Assembly: GCA_965203565.1 (NCBI GenBank)
Contig: OZ241896.1
Location: 1,240,001-1,304,000 of the forward strand
Origin: JAAXGX01 sp965203565
GTDB taxonomy: Bacteria > Acidobacteriota > Vicinamibacteria > Vicinamibacterales > UBA8438
DNA length: 64,000 nucleotides
Direction: 5' to 3'
This document shows positions 1-10,285 of this stretch, piece after piece. The notes under the pieces are model-generated. The model had not been told where the DNA came from. It did not search any database and saw only the letters and a list, made by a program, of their open reading frames with translations. Each line of letters begins with the position of its first letter. Position 1 is the stretch's first letter. The translations under genes and the position numbers were made by a program.

Positions 1-230
1 CGGACGTCGCCGGCCGGCAGCAGCAGCCGCTCCGCGGCGCCGGCGGTCGGACCGAAGACGAACTTGTTGACCAGCAGGTGGTCGCCGATCAGCAGGTTCC
101 GCTCCATCGAGCCGGTCGGGATCTTGAACGCCTGCACCACCCAGGTCCGGACGAAGAGCGCCAGGATCACCGCGATGACGATCGACTCGAAGTACTCGCG
201 CGCCGTCGATTTCCGCACCGGTGCAGGCAT
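1..230 (-). CDS. lepB: Signal peptidase I, N-terminal part (cut by window edge)
   Basis: Membrane-anchored serine protease that removes signal peptides from exported preproteins. Only the first 76 residues are inside the window. Seen: a hydrophobic segment at about residues 16-30 (IVIAVILALFVRTWVV), then the catalytic-serine box KIPTGSME and the following GDHLLVNKF motif, which are typical of the family. The ATG at 230 lies 14 nt after the lepA stop codon, and lepA-lepB is a common operon. The catalytic lysine would lie beyond the left edge, so integrity cannot be judged. Confidence 0.93.
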   Translation of the reverse strand, partial: MPAPVRKSTAREYFESIVIAVILALFVRTWVVQAFKIPTGSMERNLLIGDHLLVNKFVFGPTAGAAERLLLPAGDV

Positions 231-244
231 GGCTCGGCCGGCGC

Positions 245-2047
245 TCAGTCCGCGCCGATCCGGAGGACCGCGAGGAACGCTTCCTGGGGGATGTCCACCT
301 GTCCGACGCGCTTCATCCGGCGCTTCCCTTCCTTCTGCTTCTCCAGCAGCTTGCGCTTCCGGGTGACGTCGCCGCCGTAGCACTTGGCCAGGACGTTCTT
401 GCGGAGCGGCCTGACCGTCTCCCGGGCGATGATCCGGGAGCCGACAGCCGCCTGGATCGCCACCTCGAACATCTGCCGCGGGATGAGCTCGCGCATCTTC
501 CCGGCCAGCGCGCGGCCCCGCGCGTACGCCATCTCCCGGTGCACGATCACCGACAACGCGTCGACCGGCTCGCCGTTGACGAGCAGATCGAGCCGGACCA
601 GCGGCGCCGCCCGGTACCCCGTCACATGATAGTCGAGCGACGCGTAGCCGCGCGAGACCGTCTTCAGGCGGTCGTGGAAGTCGAGCACCACCTCGTTGAA
701 CGGGAGCTCGTACGCGATCATGACGCGGTGCGACGCGTGGTGCTCCAGGTTCTTCTGGACCCCCCGCTTCTCCTGGCACAGCTGCAGGACGGCGCCCACG
801 CAGTCGGCCGGCGCCAGGATCATCGCCGAGATGATCGGCTCCTCCATCGTCCCGATCCGGCCGGCTTCCGGCAGCTTGGCGGGGCTGTCGACCTCGATCG
901 TCTCGCCGTCGGTCGTCGTCACCCGGTACAGGACGCCGGGCGCGGTGGTCACCAGGTCGATGTCGAACTCCCGCTCCAGCCGCTCCTGGACGATCTCCAT
1001 GTGCAGCAGCCCGAGGAAGCCGCACCGGAACCCGAAGGCGAGCGCCGCGGACGTCTCCGGCTCGAAGGCGAACGAGGCGTCGTTGAGCCGCAGCTTCTCG
1101 AGCGCCTCGCGGAGCTCCGGATACCGGTGGCCCTCCACCGGGTACAGGCCGGCGAACACCATCGGCTTCGACTCGCGGAATCCGGGCAGCGGCTTCGCCG
1201 TGGGGCGGGACGCTTCGGTCAGGGTGTCGCCGATCCGCGCGTCGCCGATCCGCTTGACGCCGGCGATGACGAACCCGACCTCGCCGACGCCGAGCGCGCC
1301 GGTCTCGATCGGCTTTGGCGAGAAGACCCCGACCTGCTCGATCTCGCACGTCCGCCCCTGCGCCATCAGCCGGGCCTTCATGCCGGGCCGGACCGCGCCG
1401 TCGATCACCCGGACCAGCACCACCACCCCCCGGTACGCGTCGTACCAGGAATCGAAGATCAGCGCCTTGAGGGGCGCCTGCGGATCGCCCTGCGGCGGCG
1501 GGACGCGCGCGACGACCGCCTCCAGCACCTCGCGGGCGCCGATCCCCTCCTTGGCGCTCGCGCGGACCGCGGCGGCCGGGTCGAGCCCCACGAGGTTCTC
1601 GATCTGCCGGGCCGTCTCGTCCGGCTGCGCGCCCGGCAGATCGATCTTGTTGATGACCGGGACGATCTCCAGGTCGTGGTCGACGGCGAGGTACGCGTTC
1701 GCGACGGTCTGCGCCTCGACCCCCTGGGAGGCGTCGACCAGCAGCGCCGCCCCCTCGCACGCCGCGAGCGACCGGGTCACCTCGTACGAGAAGTCGACGT
1801 GCCCCGGCGTGTCGATCAGGTTCAGCACGTAGCGCCGGCCGTCGGCGGCGTCGTAGTCCAGCCGCACGGCGTGCGCCTTGATCGTGATCCCGCGCTCGCG
1901 TTCGAGGTCCATGCTGTCGAGGACCTGCGCCGCCATCTCGCGCGGGCGCAGCGCGCCGGTGATCTCCAGGAACCGGTCGGCCAGGGTCGACTTGCCGTGA
2001 TCGACGTGGGCGACGATGGAGAAGTTGCGGATGCGGTGGTGGTCCAT
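245..2047 (-). CDS. lepA: Elongation factor 4 (LepA), translational GTPase
   Basis: Ribosome-associated GTPase of 600 residues, the usual length for EF4/LepA, which acts on elongating or assembling ribosomes in the cytoplasm. The protein starts MDHHRIRNFSIVAHVDHGKS, giving the G1 loop AHVDHGKST; DTPGHVDF (G3) and NKIDLP (G4) follow, and the C-terminus carries the LepA-specific domain (RKRKLLEKQKEGKRRMK, then IPQEAFLAVL). The reading frame stays open far upstream through the high-GC shadow of citrate synthase, but the ATG at 2047 is where family homology begins. It is followed by lepB in the same direction. Confidence 0.97.
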   Translation of the reverse strand: MDHHRIRNFSIVAHVDHGKSTLADRFLEITGALRPREMAAQVLDSMDLERERGITIKAHAVRLDYDAADGRRYVLNLIDTPGHVDFSYEVTRSLAACEGAALLVDASQGVEAQTVANAYLAVDHDLEIVPVINKIDLPGAQPDETARQIENLVGLDPAAAVRASAKEGIGAREVLEAVVARVPPPQGDPQAPLKALIFDSWYDAYRGVVVLVRVIDGAVRPGMKARLMAQGRTCEIEQVGVFSPKPIETGALGVGEVGFVIAGVKRIGDARIGDTLTEASRPTAKPLPGFRESKPMVFAGLYPVEGHRYPELREALEKLRLNDASFAFEPETSAALAFGFRCGFLGLLHMEIVQERLEREFDIDLVTTAPGVLYRVTTTDGETIEVDSPAKLPEAGRIGTMEEPIISAMILAPADCVGAVLQLCQEKRGVQKNLEHHASHRVMIAYELPFNEVVLDFHDRLKTVSRGYASLDYHVTGYRAAPLVRLDLLVNGEPVDALSVIVHREMAYARGRALAGKMRELIPRQMFEVAIQAAVGSRIIARETVRPLRKNVLAKCYGGDVTRKRKLLEKQKEGKRRMKRVGQVDIPQEAFLAVLRIGAD

Positions 2048-2088
2048 CGACGCGGCCTGGTGCGGGCGGTCCTGCGGCGGCCGGACTC

Positions 2089-3231
2089 CTACCGGCTGTC
2101 GAGCGGCGCGAACGTCTGCGGGTACGGCGGGCCGACGTACTCGGCGCGCGGCCGGATGAGCCGGTTGTTCGCGTACTGCTCGAGGACGTGCGCCGTCCAG
2201 CCCGACACCCGGCTGACCGCGAAGATCGGCGTGAACAGGTCGACCGGGATCCCGAGCAGCGCGTAGGTCGAAGCCGAATAGAAGTCGACGTTCGCGTCGA
2301 TCCGCTTCTCCTCCCGCATCACCGCCTCGATCCGCCGCGACATCGCGTGCCACCGGGTCCGTCCCGCGCGCTCCCCGAGCGCCTTCGACATCCGCCGCAG
2401 GTGCGTGGCGCGGGGGTCCTCGGTCCGGTAGACGCGGTGGCCGAACCCCGGAACCTTCACCTTGCGGGCCAGCATCCCCCGCACGAACTCGTCCACCCGC
2501 CGGTCGTCGGCGTCCTCGCCGATCGCGATGAGCATCTTCATCACCTCGGCGTTCGCGCCGCCGTGCAGCGGACCCTTGAGGGCGCCGACGCCGGCGGCCA
2601 CCGCGGAGTGCAGGTCGCTCAGCGTCGCCGCCGTCACCCGCGCAGCGAACGTCGAGGCGTTCAGCTCGTGGTCGGCGTGCAGGACGAGGGCGACGTCGAA
2701 GGCGCGCGCGGCGACGGCGCTCGGACGCTCCCCGCTCAGCATGAGCAGGAAGTTGGCGGCGTGGCCGAGGGTCGGATCGGGGTCGACGGGGGCGCCTCCC
2801 GCCGCGAGCCGGCCCCAGGCCGCCACCACGCTCCCGAGCTGCGCCGTCAGCCGCACCGCCTGCCGGTGGCGCGCGGCCGGCGAGGCGTCGCCGGCCTCCG
2901 GGTCGAAATGGGCCAGCGCCGAGGTCAGCGTCCGCAGCGCGTCCATCGCGTCGCCCGGCGGCAGCGTTCGGATCAGCCTGAGCACCGGTTCGGGGAGCGG
3001 CCGCGCGGCGGCGAGCTGCGACTGCAGGTCGCCCAGCTCGGCCCGGTTCGGGAGGCGCCGACGCCACAGCAGGTGGCAGACCTCCTCGAACGTGGCGTGC
3101 TCGGCCAGATCGTGGATGTCGTGCCCGCAGTACGCGAGCACGCCCCGGTCGCCGTCGAGATGGCAGATGGCGGACGAGGTTGCGACGACGTCCTGGAGGC
3201 CCGCCGGCGCCGGCGCGGCTGGCGCGGTCAT
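2089..3231 (-). CDS. Citrate synthase family protein (citrate or 2-methylcitrate synthase)
   Basis: Condenses oxaloacetate with acetyl-CoA (TCA cycle entry) or with propionyl-CoA (methylcitrate cycle). The 380-residue length matches the short type II-like bacterial enzymes. The three catalytic elements are visible: GPLHGGAN, GFGHRVY and VDFYS. The sequence alone does not separate citrate from methylcitrate synthase; no prpB/prpD neighbours are present, which mildly favours citrate synthase. It lies 41 nt upstream of lepA on the same strand and 9 nt downstream of a glycosyltransferase, so cotranscription is possible. Confidence 0.93.
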   Translation of the reverse strand: MTAPAAPAPAGLQDVVATSSAICHLDGDRGVLAYCGHDIHDLAEHATFEEVCHLLWRRRLPNRAELGDLQSQLAAARPLPEPVLRLIRTLPPGDAMDALRTLTSALAHFDPEAGDASPAARHRQAVRLTAQLGSVVAAWGRLAAGGAPVDPDPTLGHAANFLLMLSGERPSAVAARAFDVALVLHADHELNASTFAARVTAATLSDLHSAVAAGVGALKGPLHGGANAEVMKMLIAIGEDADDRRVDEFVRGMLARKVKVPGFGHRVYRTEDPRATHLRRMSKALGERAGRTRWHAMSRRIEAVMREEKRIDANVDFYSASTYALLGIPVDLFTPIFAVSRVSGWTAHVLEQYANNRLIRPRAEYVGPPYPQTFAPLDSR

Positions 3232-3240
3232 GCGGCCAGA

Positions 3241-4758
3241 CTATACACGAGCGCGGCGGACCTGCCGGCGCGGACGCTGCTGCAGCAGGGAGACGACGCC
3301 CACGTACAGAAAGCCGATCTGGAAGAGGCAGAGCAGCGGCGCCGCGGCGAACTGGGCGGCCGACACGGCGGCGGCCGACGCCGCCGTGAAGTAGAGGCCG
3401 AGGGCCACCTCGACCAGCGGCTGTCCGACGCCGGGCTGCCGGTAGCGTCCGGTGCGCCACTCGCCGCGGCCGTCCGTGACGCCGTACTTGGGCGTCCGCA
3501 CGAAACGCCGCCGGCCCCGCCGCAGCCCGCCGAAGACCGCGCGGACGTTGTTGACCGACAGGCCGACCCCGATCGCGAGCGTGAGCGGGAGGCGCCGCAA
3601 CTGCGCCAGCCAGTCGCGCCGGACCGCGCGCTGGCCGGCGGCGTAGAAGCCGGCCGCCGACAGCGCCGCCGCGCAGAACAGCGGCGCATCGACCGTCAGC
3701 AGCGTCCGCGATCCGGCCTGCGCCCGCACGAGCGCCGCCGGCGCCAGCAGCACCGACGCCAGCAGCAGGAGCGGGTAGTTGAAGTTGGCCGTGAGGTGCG
3801 TCAGCGCCTCCGCCTTGACCTTCAGCGGCGCGGCGCTGCGCAGCACCGACGGCAGCACCTTCCGGCAGGTCTGGATCGATCCGGACACCCAGCGGCGTTG
3901 CTGCGCCTTGAAGGCGTTCATCTCGACCGGAAGTTCGGCGGGCGCGACCAGGTCCGGCAGGAAGACGAACCGCCAGCCGGCCAGCTGCGCGCGGTAGCTC
4001 AGGTCGAGGTCTTCCGTCAGCGTGTCGTCCTGCCAGCCGCCCGCTTCTTCGATGGCCGCCCGCCGCCACACCCCCGCCGTGCCGTTGAAGTGGAAGAAGC
4101 AGCCTGCGCGCGCGCGGGCCCCGTGCTCGAGGATGAAGTGCGCGTCGAGGAAGATCGCCTGCGCGCGCGTGAGCCGCGAGGTCTCCCGGTTCAGGTGGCC
4201 CCACCGGGCCTGCACCATCCCGACGCCCGGTTCGAGGAGCGCCGGAACCGCGCGCGCCAGGAAGTCCGGCGGCGGGACGAAGTCGGCGTCGAAGATGGCG
4301 ACGAGGTCGCCGCGGGCCGACCGCAGCCCGGCCGCCAGCGCGCCGGCCTTGTACCCGGTCCGCGCGGTCCGGCGCACCTGGCGGATCGCGACGCCGCGGG
4401 CGGACCAGCGGGCGGCCGCCCGCGCCACGATCCGCCGCGTCTCGTCGGTCGAGTCGTCCAGCACCTGGATCTCGAACCGATCCGCCGGGTAGTCCAGCCG
4501 GACCGCCGCCTCGATCAGCCGCTCGACGACGTACATCTCGTTGTAGACCGGAAGCTGCACGGTGACGAACGGCCACGCGCCGTCCGGGACGCGGCGGGCG
4601 GGCGGTCGCGGCCGGTGTCTGGAATACAGGTAAAGTAGGTACCAGCGATGCGCGCCGTACGCGCTCAGGCAGATCAGGAGCGCGAAATAAAACCCGACCA
4701 GGAGCGATCCGGGTGAAGGGACGACGGCCGGGTCGATGCGGGGCACGCGATCGATCAC
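3241..4758 (-). CDS. Membrane glycosyltransferase family 2 (cellulose-synthase-like)
   Basis: Processive-type inverting glycosyltransferase of 505 residues at the cytoplasmic membrane. Seen: one N-terminal transmembrane segment (about 18-40), a GT-A catalytic domain with DDSTD, DADF and TEDLDL acidic motifs, the QQRRW acceptor motif characteristic of cellulose synthase-like enzymes, and several C-terminal hydrophobic segments ending in a basic tail. This arrangement is shared with glucomannan, glycolipid and beta-glucan synthases, so donor and product cannot be named. It is divergent from larB, whose start lies 53 nt away. Confidence 0.85.
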   Translation of the reverse strand: MIDRVPRIDPAVVPSPGSLLVGFYFALLICLSAYGAHRWYLLYLYSRHRPRPPARRVPDGAWPFVTVQLPVYNEMYVVERLIEAAVRLDYPADRFEIQVLDDSTDETRRIVARAAARWSARGVAIRQVRRTARTGYKAGALAAGLRSARGDLVAIFDADFVPPPDFLARAVPALLEPGVGMVQARWGHLNRETSRLTRAQAIFLDAHFILEHGARARAGCFFHFNGTAGVWRRAAIEEAGGWQDDTLTEDLDLSYRAQLAGWRFVFLPDLVAPAELPVEMNAFKAQQRRWVSGSIQTCRKVLPSVLRSAAPLKVKAEALTHLTANFNYPLLLLASVLLAPAALVRAQAGSRTLLTVDAPLFCAAALSAAGFYAAGQRAVRRDWLAQLRRLPLTLAIGVGLSVNNVRAVFGGLRRGRRRFVRTPKYGVTDGRGEWRTGRYRQPGVGQPLVEVALGLYFTAASAAAVSAAQFAAAPLLCLFQIGFLYVGVVSLLQQRPRRQVRRARV

Positions 4759-4810
4759 CGTACAGGCCGCCCCCGGCGCAAGTCAATCGGCAAGGGATCA
4801 CGTTGCGGGC

Positions 4811-5572
4811 ATGAACCAGGAGCAGCTTCGGGGCATCCTCGAACAGGTCGAGCAGGGCGCGACGACCGCCGCCGAGGCCGCGGACAGGTTGGCCGACCTG
4901 CTGCGGCGCCTGCCGTTCGAGGACCTCGGCTTCGCCCGCGTGGATCACCACCGCGCCGTCCGGCAGGGATTGCCCGAAGTGGTCTTCGGCGCCGGGAAGA
5001 CCCCGGACCAGGTCGCCGCCATCGCCGAACGCCTCGTCGCGGCCGGCCAGGCGCTTCTCGTGACCCGCGCCGACGCGGCGGACTTCGCGGCGGTGGAGCG
5101 CGCCGTGCCGGACGCCGAGTTCCATCCGGCCGCCCGGATGATCACGCGGACGCGCGGCGGCGTCCCGACCGGGCGGGGCGCCATACTCGTCGCGGCGGCC
5201 GGCACGTCCGACCTGGCGGTGGCCGAAGAGTCCCGGGTCAGCGCCGAGACGCTCGGCAACCGGGTGGAGACGGCGTACGACGTCGGGGTCGCCGGCCTGC
5301 ACCGGCTGCTGGCGGAGCGCGAGCGGATCGACCGGGCGCGGGTCGTCATCGCCGTCGCGGGGATGGAAGGGGCGCTCCCCAGCGTGATCGGCGGCCTGGC
5401 CCGGGCGCCGGTCATCGCGGTTCCTACCAGCGTGGGGTACGGCGCCAGCTTCGGCGGCCTGACGGCGCTGCTCGCGATGCTGAACAGTTGCGCGTCCGGC
5501 GTCGCGGTCGTCAACATCGACAACGGCTTCGGAGCGGCGGCGATGGCCAGCGCCATCAACCACCTGCCCTGA
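4811..5572 (+). CDS. larB: LarB, pyridinium-3,5-biscarboxylic acid mononucleotide synthase
   Basis: PurE-like enzyme that carboxylates and hydrolyses nicotinic acid adenine dinucleotide in the first step of making the nickel-pincer cofactor of lactate racemase-type enzymes. The protein has 253 residues, the family size. The N-terminal helical region is followed by the AIR-carboxylase-like fold with AGTSD, AGMEGALPSVIGGL and PTSVGYG, and the C-terminus reads NIDNGFGAA. ATG 4811 is chosen because upstream in-frame codons overlap the promoter side of the divergent glycosyltransferase. larC, larE and a racemase gene are not in the window. Confidence 0.92.
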   Translation: MNQEQLRGILEQVEQGATTAAEAADRLADLLRRLPFEDLGFARVDHHRAVRQGLPEVVFGAGKTPDQVAAIAERLVAAGQALLVTRADAADFAAVERAVPDAEFHPAARMITRTRGGVPTGRGAILVAAAGTSDLAVAEESRVSAETLGNRVETAYDVGVAGLHRLLAERERIDRARVVIAVAGMEGALPSVIGGLARAPVIAVPTSVGYGASFGGLTALLAMLNSCASGVAVVNIDNGFGAAAMASAINHLP

Positions 5573-5730
5573 CAGCCCGTGGTGAAAGTCCCCGCTGCAT
5601 TCGAGCAGCGATGCATCCCGCCTGACTGTGTTGTTCGTCGGTTGCGTATGCCCAATATGCGCCCTCCTCACGCCTTGTCAGGCGGGCGCCTCGCCGCTCT
5701 CGGTGCGACGCGGGATTCCACCACGGGCTG
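5573..5730. repeat. 158-nt structured intergenic repeat, copy 1
   Basis: This element begins immediately after the larB stop codon and has the same length as a second copy at 11132-11289. The outer ends are complementary (CCCGTGGTG pairs with CACCACGGG). An inner stem pairs CCCGCCTGAC (5617-5626) with GTCAGGCGGG (5677-5686) around a loop that is almost identical in both copies. The inner stem is preserved in copy 2 by a compensatory C:G to G:C change, so the structure seems to be under selection or is intrinsic to a mobile repeat. No transposase is inside. The remaining 110 nt to dnaG hold nothing I can recognise. Confidence 0.8.
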
Positions 5731-5840
5731 CTGACAGCCTGTCCCGGTTGGACCGCGCACGCCGCCGGTGATAGATTCGGGCAGTCCCGCCATGGATGCA
5801 GGCGCGCTCCGAACGCTGGTCGAGCCGAAGGACTGAGGTC

Positions 5841-7622
5841 GTGGCGCGTTTCCCCCCGCATTTCGTCGAAGACCTCAAGGCGCACGCCGACATCGTCCAG
5901 GTGGTGCAGGAAGCGGCGCCGCTCAGGAAGGTCGGCGCCACGTACAAGGGTCTCTGCCCGTTCCACACCGAGAAGACGCCTTCGCTGAGCGTCAACCGGG
6001 ACAAGGGGTTCTTCCACTGTTTCGGTTGCGGCGCCGGCGGGGACGTCGTCAAGTTCGTCGAGCTGCAGGAGAAGCTCGCCTTCCCGGACGCCGTGAAGCT
6101 CCTGGCGCAACGATTCGGCCTGGAGGTTCCGGAATCGGACGATCCGGAGCATGACGCCGCCGCCGACGCCCGGCGCGAGGCGCTGCTGAAGATCCACGAG
6201 CTGGCGGCGGCGTTCTTCCGGGAGCAGCTGGCCGCTCCCGCCGGCGCGCGCGCGCGCGGCCACCTCGCGGACCGCGACGTCCGAACGGAGACGATCGAGC
6301 GACTCGGGCTGGGGTATGCGCCCGCGCGGCGCGACGGTCTGACGCGCCGCCTCCTCGACGCCGGCCAACCGCTCGATCTGCTGCTGGCCAGCGGCCTGGC
6401 GGCCGAACGCGAAGGCGGTCAGGCCGTGGACCGCTTCCGGAACCGGCTGATGATCCCGATCCGCCGCGACAGCGGGTCGGTGGTGGCGTTCGGGGGGCGG
6501 GCGCTCGAACCCGGCCAGCAGCCGAAGTACGTCAACTCTCCCGAAACGCCGCTGTACACGAAGAGCCGGACGCTGTACGGCCTGCATCTCGCGAAGTCGG
6601 CGATCCGGCGCGCGGGATACGCCGTGATGGTCGAGGGGTACTTCGACCTCGCGCAGGCGATGCAGGCGGGGGTCGGAACGGCGGTGGCGGCGTGCGGGAC
6701 GGCGGTCACGCAGCAGCAGGCGCGCCTGCTGCGCCGGTTCGCGTCCAAGGTGATCATCAGCTTCGACCCGGACGAGGCCGGCCGCAACGCCGCCGCCCGG
6801 TCGGGCGAACTGCTGCTCGGCGAAGGTCTGGAGGTCAACGTGGCCGTCCTGCCGCCGGGCGAGGACCCGGACGCGTGCGTGCGGCGGCGCGGCGGCGCGC
6901 ACTACGTCGAGAAGCTGCGGACTTCCCGGCCGTATCTCGAATACGTCCTGGACGCGGCGGCGGGCGCACGCGACCTGTCGCGCGACGGCCAGCGCCGGGC
7001 GCTGCTGAGCGAGATGCTGCCGGTCGCGGCGCGGATCCCGGATCCGGTGATGCGGGAGCAGTTCGCGGACCGTCTGGCGCACAAGGTCCGGATCGCGCCG
7101 GACGTCGTCCGAGGCGAGATCCGGCGCGTCCGGGGTGCGCTCCGGCGCGGGACGGCCGGCATGCGCACTGCGGCCGGCTCCTCGCCGGCCGAACGGCCCG
7201 TGACGCCGGCCGAGCAGGGGTTGATCTGGGCGGCGCTGCGGGACGCCGCCGCCGCGCAGACCGTCCTGGCCGCCGCGGAGCCGGCCGACTTCGAAGGACT
7301 CGCGACGGAGCCGATCCTCCAGGTCGCCCGCACGCTGGCGGACTGGCCGGCCGCCGCGGCGCCGGCCGCGTTGCTGCAGCGCCTGAGCCCGGACGAAGCG
7401 GCGCTGGCCGAACGGATCGCGGCTGCGCCCGCCCCTCCCGCGGGCGCCGGCGACTGCGCGACGGTGATGCGCCGGTCGCGGTTCGAGCGGGAGCGGGCGG
7501 CGCTCCAGCACGAGATCGACCACCGGCAGGATCTCGGCACGCCGGACGCGCTCCGCGAGATCGACGCGCTCTGGCGGCGCAAGAAGGATCTGCTCCGGCG
7601 GATCGAGGCGCTCGGAGGGTGA
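5841..7622 (+). CDS. dnaG: DNA primase DnaG
   Basis: Synthesises RNA primers at the replication fork together with DnaB helicase. With a GTG start at 5841 the protein has 593 residues; an ATG at 5796 would add 15 residues without family support. Seen: the CHC2 zinc site (C39, H42, C60, C63 in CPFHTEK and FHCFGCGAGGD), then the Toprim domain with VEGYFD and FDPDEAG acidic motifs, and a C-terminal helical DnaB-binding region. A GGACTGAGG stretch just upstream may be the ribosome site. rpoD follows 34 nt later, the usual macromolecular-synthesis operon order. Confidence 0.96.
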   Translation: MARFPPHFVEDLKAHADIVQVVQEAAPLRKVGATYKGLCPFHTEKTPSLSVNRDKGFFHCFGCGAGGDVVKFVELQEKLAFPDAVKLLAQRFGLEVPESDDPEHDAAADARREALLKIHELAAAFFREQLAAPAGARARGHLADRDVRTETIERLGLGYAPARRDGLTRRLLDAGQPLDLLLASGLAAEREGGQAVDRFRNRLMIPIRRDSGSVVAFGGRALEPGQQPKYVNSPETPLYTKSRTLYGLHLAKSAIRRAGYAVMVEGYFDLAQAMQAGVGTAVAACGTAVTQQQARLLRRFASKVIISFDPDEAGRNAAARSGELLLGEGLEVNVAVLPPGEDPDACVRRRGGAHYVEKLRTSRPYLEYVLDAAAGARDLSRDGQRRALLSEMLPVAARIPDPVMREQFADRLAHKVRIAPDVVRGEIRRVRGALRRGTAGMRTAAGSSPAERPVTPAEQGLIWAALRDAAAAQTVLAAAEPADFEGLATEPILQVARTLADWPAAAAPAALLQRLSPDEAALAERIAAAPAPPAGAGDCATVMRRSRFERERAALQHEIDHRQDLGTPDALREIDALWRRKKDLLRRIEALGG

Positions 7623-7656
7623 TACGCTAGCTAGGGCCGGGCAAGGAGACAGGCGC

Positions 7657-9356
<1,700 letters not shown>

Positions 9357-9366
<10 letters not shown>

Positions 9367-9431
9367 CTCAGCGGTAGAGCCGCCGGCTCATAACCGGCTT
9401 GTCCCAGGTTCGAATCCTGGTGGGCCCACCA
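9357..9431 (+). tRNA. tRNA with CAT anticodon (elongator Met or Ile2)
   Basis: A full cloverleaf can be folded: 7-bp acceptor stem GGGCCCA/TGGGCCC, D arm GCTC...GAGC, anticodon stem GCCGG/CCGGC with loop CTCATAA, T arm CCAGG-TTCGAAT-CCTGG, and an encoded CCA end. G1:C72 argues against the initiator tRNA. The CAT anticodon could be elongator methionine or, if its C34 is converted to lysidine by TilS, an isoleucine tRNA for AUA; the acceptor sequence resembles Ile2 types, but I cannot decide. It shares its first 10 nt with the end of rpoD. Confidence 0.93.
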
Positions 9432-9532
9432 TTCCGATGCGCTCCGGCTCGAACCGCCCGGCGCGGCGTTCCGGCCATGCTACGATCTGAACCCCCGGCG
9501 CGGCTTTTCTGCCTTGGTCGTGACCGATCGCG

Positions 9533-10285
9533 ATGCCGGAACGGATGCTGCCAGAACTTGAACATCTGATCACGCTGCAGCGGATCGAGAACCGGGCGGC
9601 GGCGGCCCGGGCCAGGGCCGACAGAATCCCGGCGCTTGCGGAGAACCTCGACGCCCGGCTCGACGAGAGCGCCGCGGAAGTGGCCGGCGCCGAGCGGCGG
9701 TACGGCGCGCTCAAGACCGATCGGAACGTTCTGGAAAAGGAGCTGGCGCTGGTCCAGACGCGGCTGAGCCGCTTCCGGGACCAGTTGATGGCCGTCAAGA
9801 CCAACAGGGAATACCAGGCGATGCAGGTCGAGATCGCCGGCGCCGAGGCGGAGGTCGGGCGGCTGGAGGACCGCATCCTGGAGCGGATGCTGGAAGCCGA
9901 CGAGTTGACGGCCGAGATCCGGCGGGCCGAGCAGCGGCTTGCCGAGGCGCGGGCCGCCGTCGAAGCGGAACGCGCGGCGCTCGAGCGGGAGCGCGGCGAC
10001 CTCCGGAAGGAGATCGAGCAGCTCGACGCCGATCGGACGGCGCAGATCGGGGCGCTGGCGCCGCGCAGCCTGTCGCTCTTCCGCACGGTCGCGGAGCACC
10101 GCAACGGCGTCGCCGTCGTCGAGGCGCGCGACGGACGGTGCTCGTCGTGCCAGGTGCGGCTGCGGCCGCAGCTCTTCAACCACGTCAGACTGAACGAGAG
10201 CGTGATCCAGTGCGAGAGCTGTCAGCGCATCCTGTACTTCGAGGCCGACGCCGGCGTCGCGCCGGCGGAGCCGGCGCGTGGCTGA
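9533..10285 (+). CDS. Zinc-ribbon, coiled-coil protein of the CdsZ/COG1579 family
   Basis: 250 residues: an extended coiled coil (about 10-180, rich in E/R/A heptads) followed by a C-terminal C4 zinc ribbon with CSSCQ and CESCQ about 27 residues apart. The architecture is that of the widespread CdsZ family; in Chlamydia a member has been linked to type III secretion regulation, but the general role is not settled. It starts 102 nt after the tRNA. Its stop overlaps the GTG start of the RNase H-AcpS gene by 8 nt, so the two are probably translationally coupled. An in-frame ATG at 9545 is an alternative start. Confidence 0.85.
   Translation: MPERMLPELEHLITLQRIENRAAAARARADRIPALAENLDARLDESAAEVAGAERRYGALKTDRNVLEKELALVQTRLSRFRDQLMAVKTNREYQAMQVEIAGAEAEVGRLEDRILERMLEADELTAEIRRAEQRLAEARAAVEAERAALERERGDLRKEIEQLDADRTAQIGALAPRSLSLFRTVAEHRNGVAVVEARDGRCSSCQVRLRPQLFNHVRLNESVIQCESCQRILYFEADAGVAPAEPARG

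Noticed and set aside
245..5671. Single 1808-codon open frame on the minus strand covering lepA and beyond
   Set aside because: Only the first-listed 600 codons (from 2047 down) encode a known protein; the rest is antisense or off-frame to citrate synthase, the glycosyltransferase and larB, a usual artefact of high GC.
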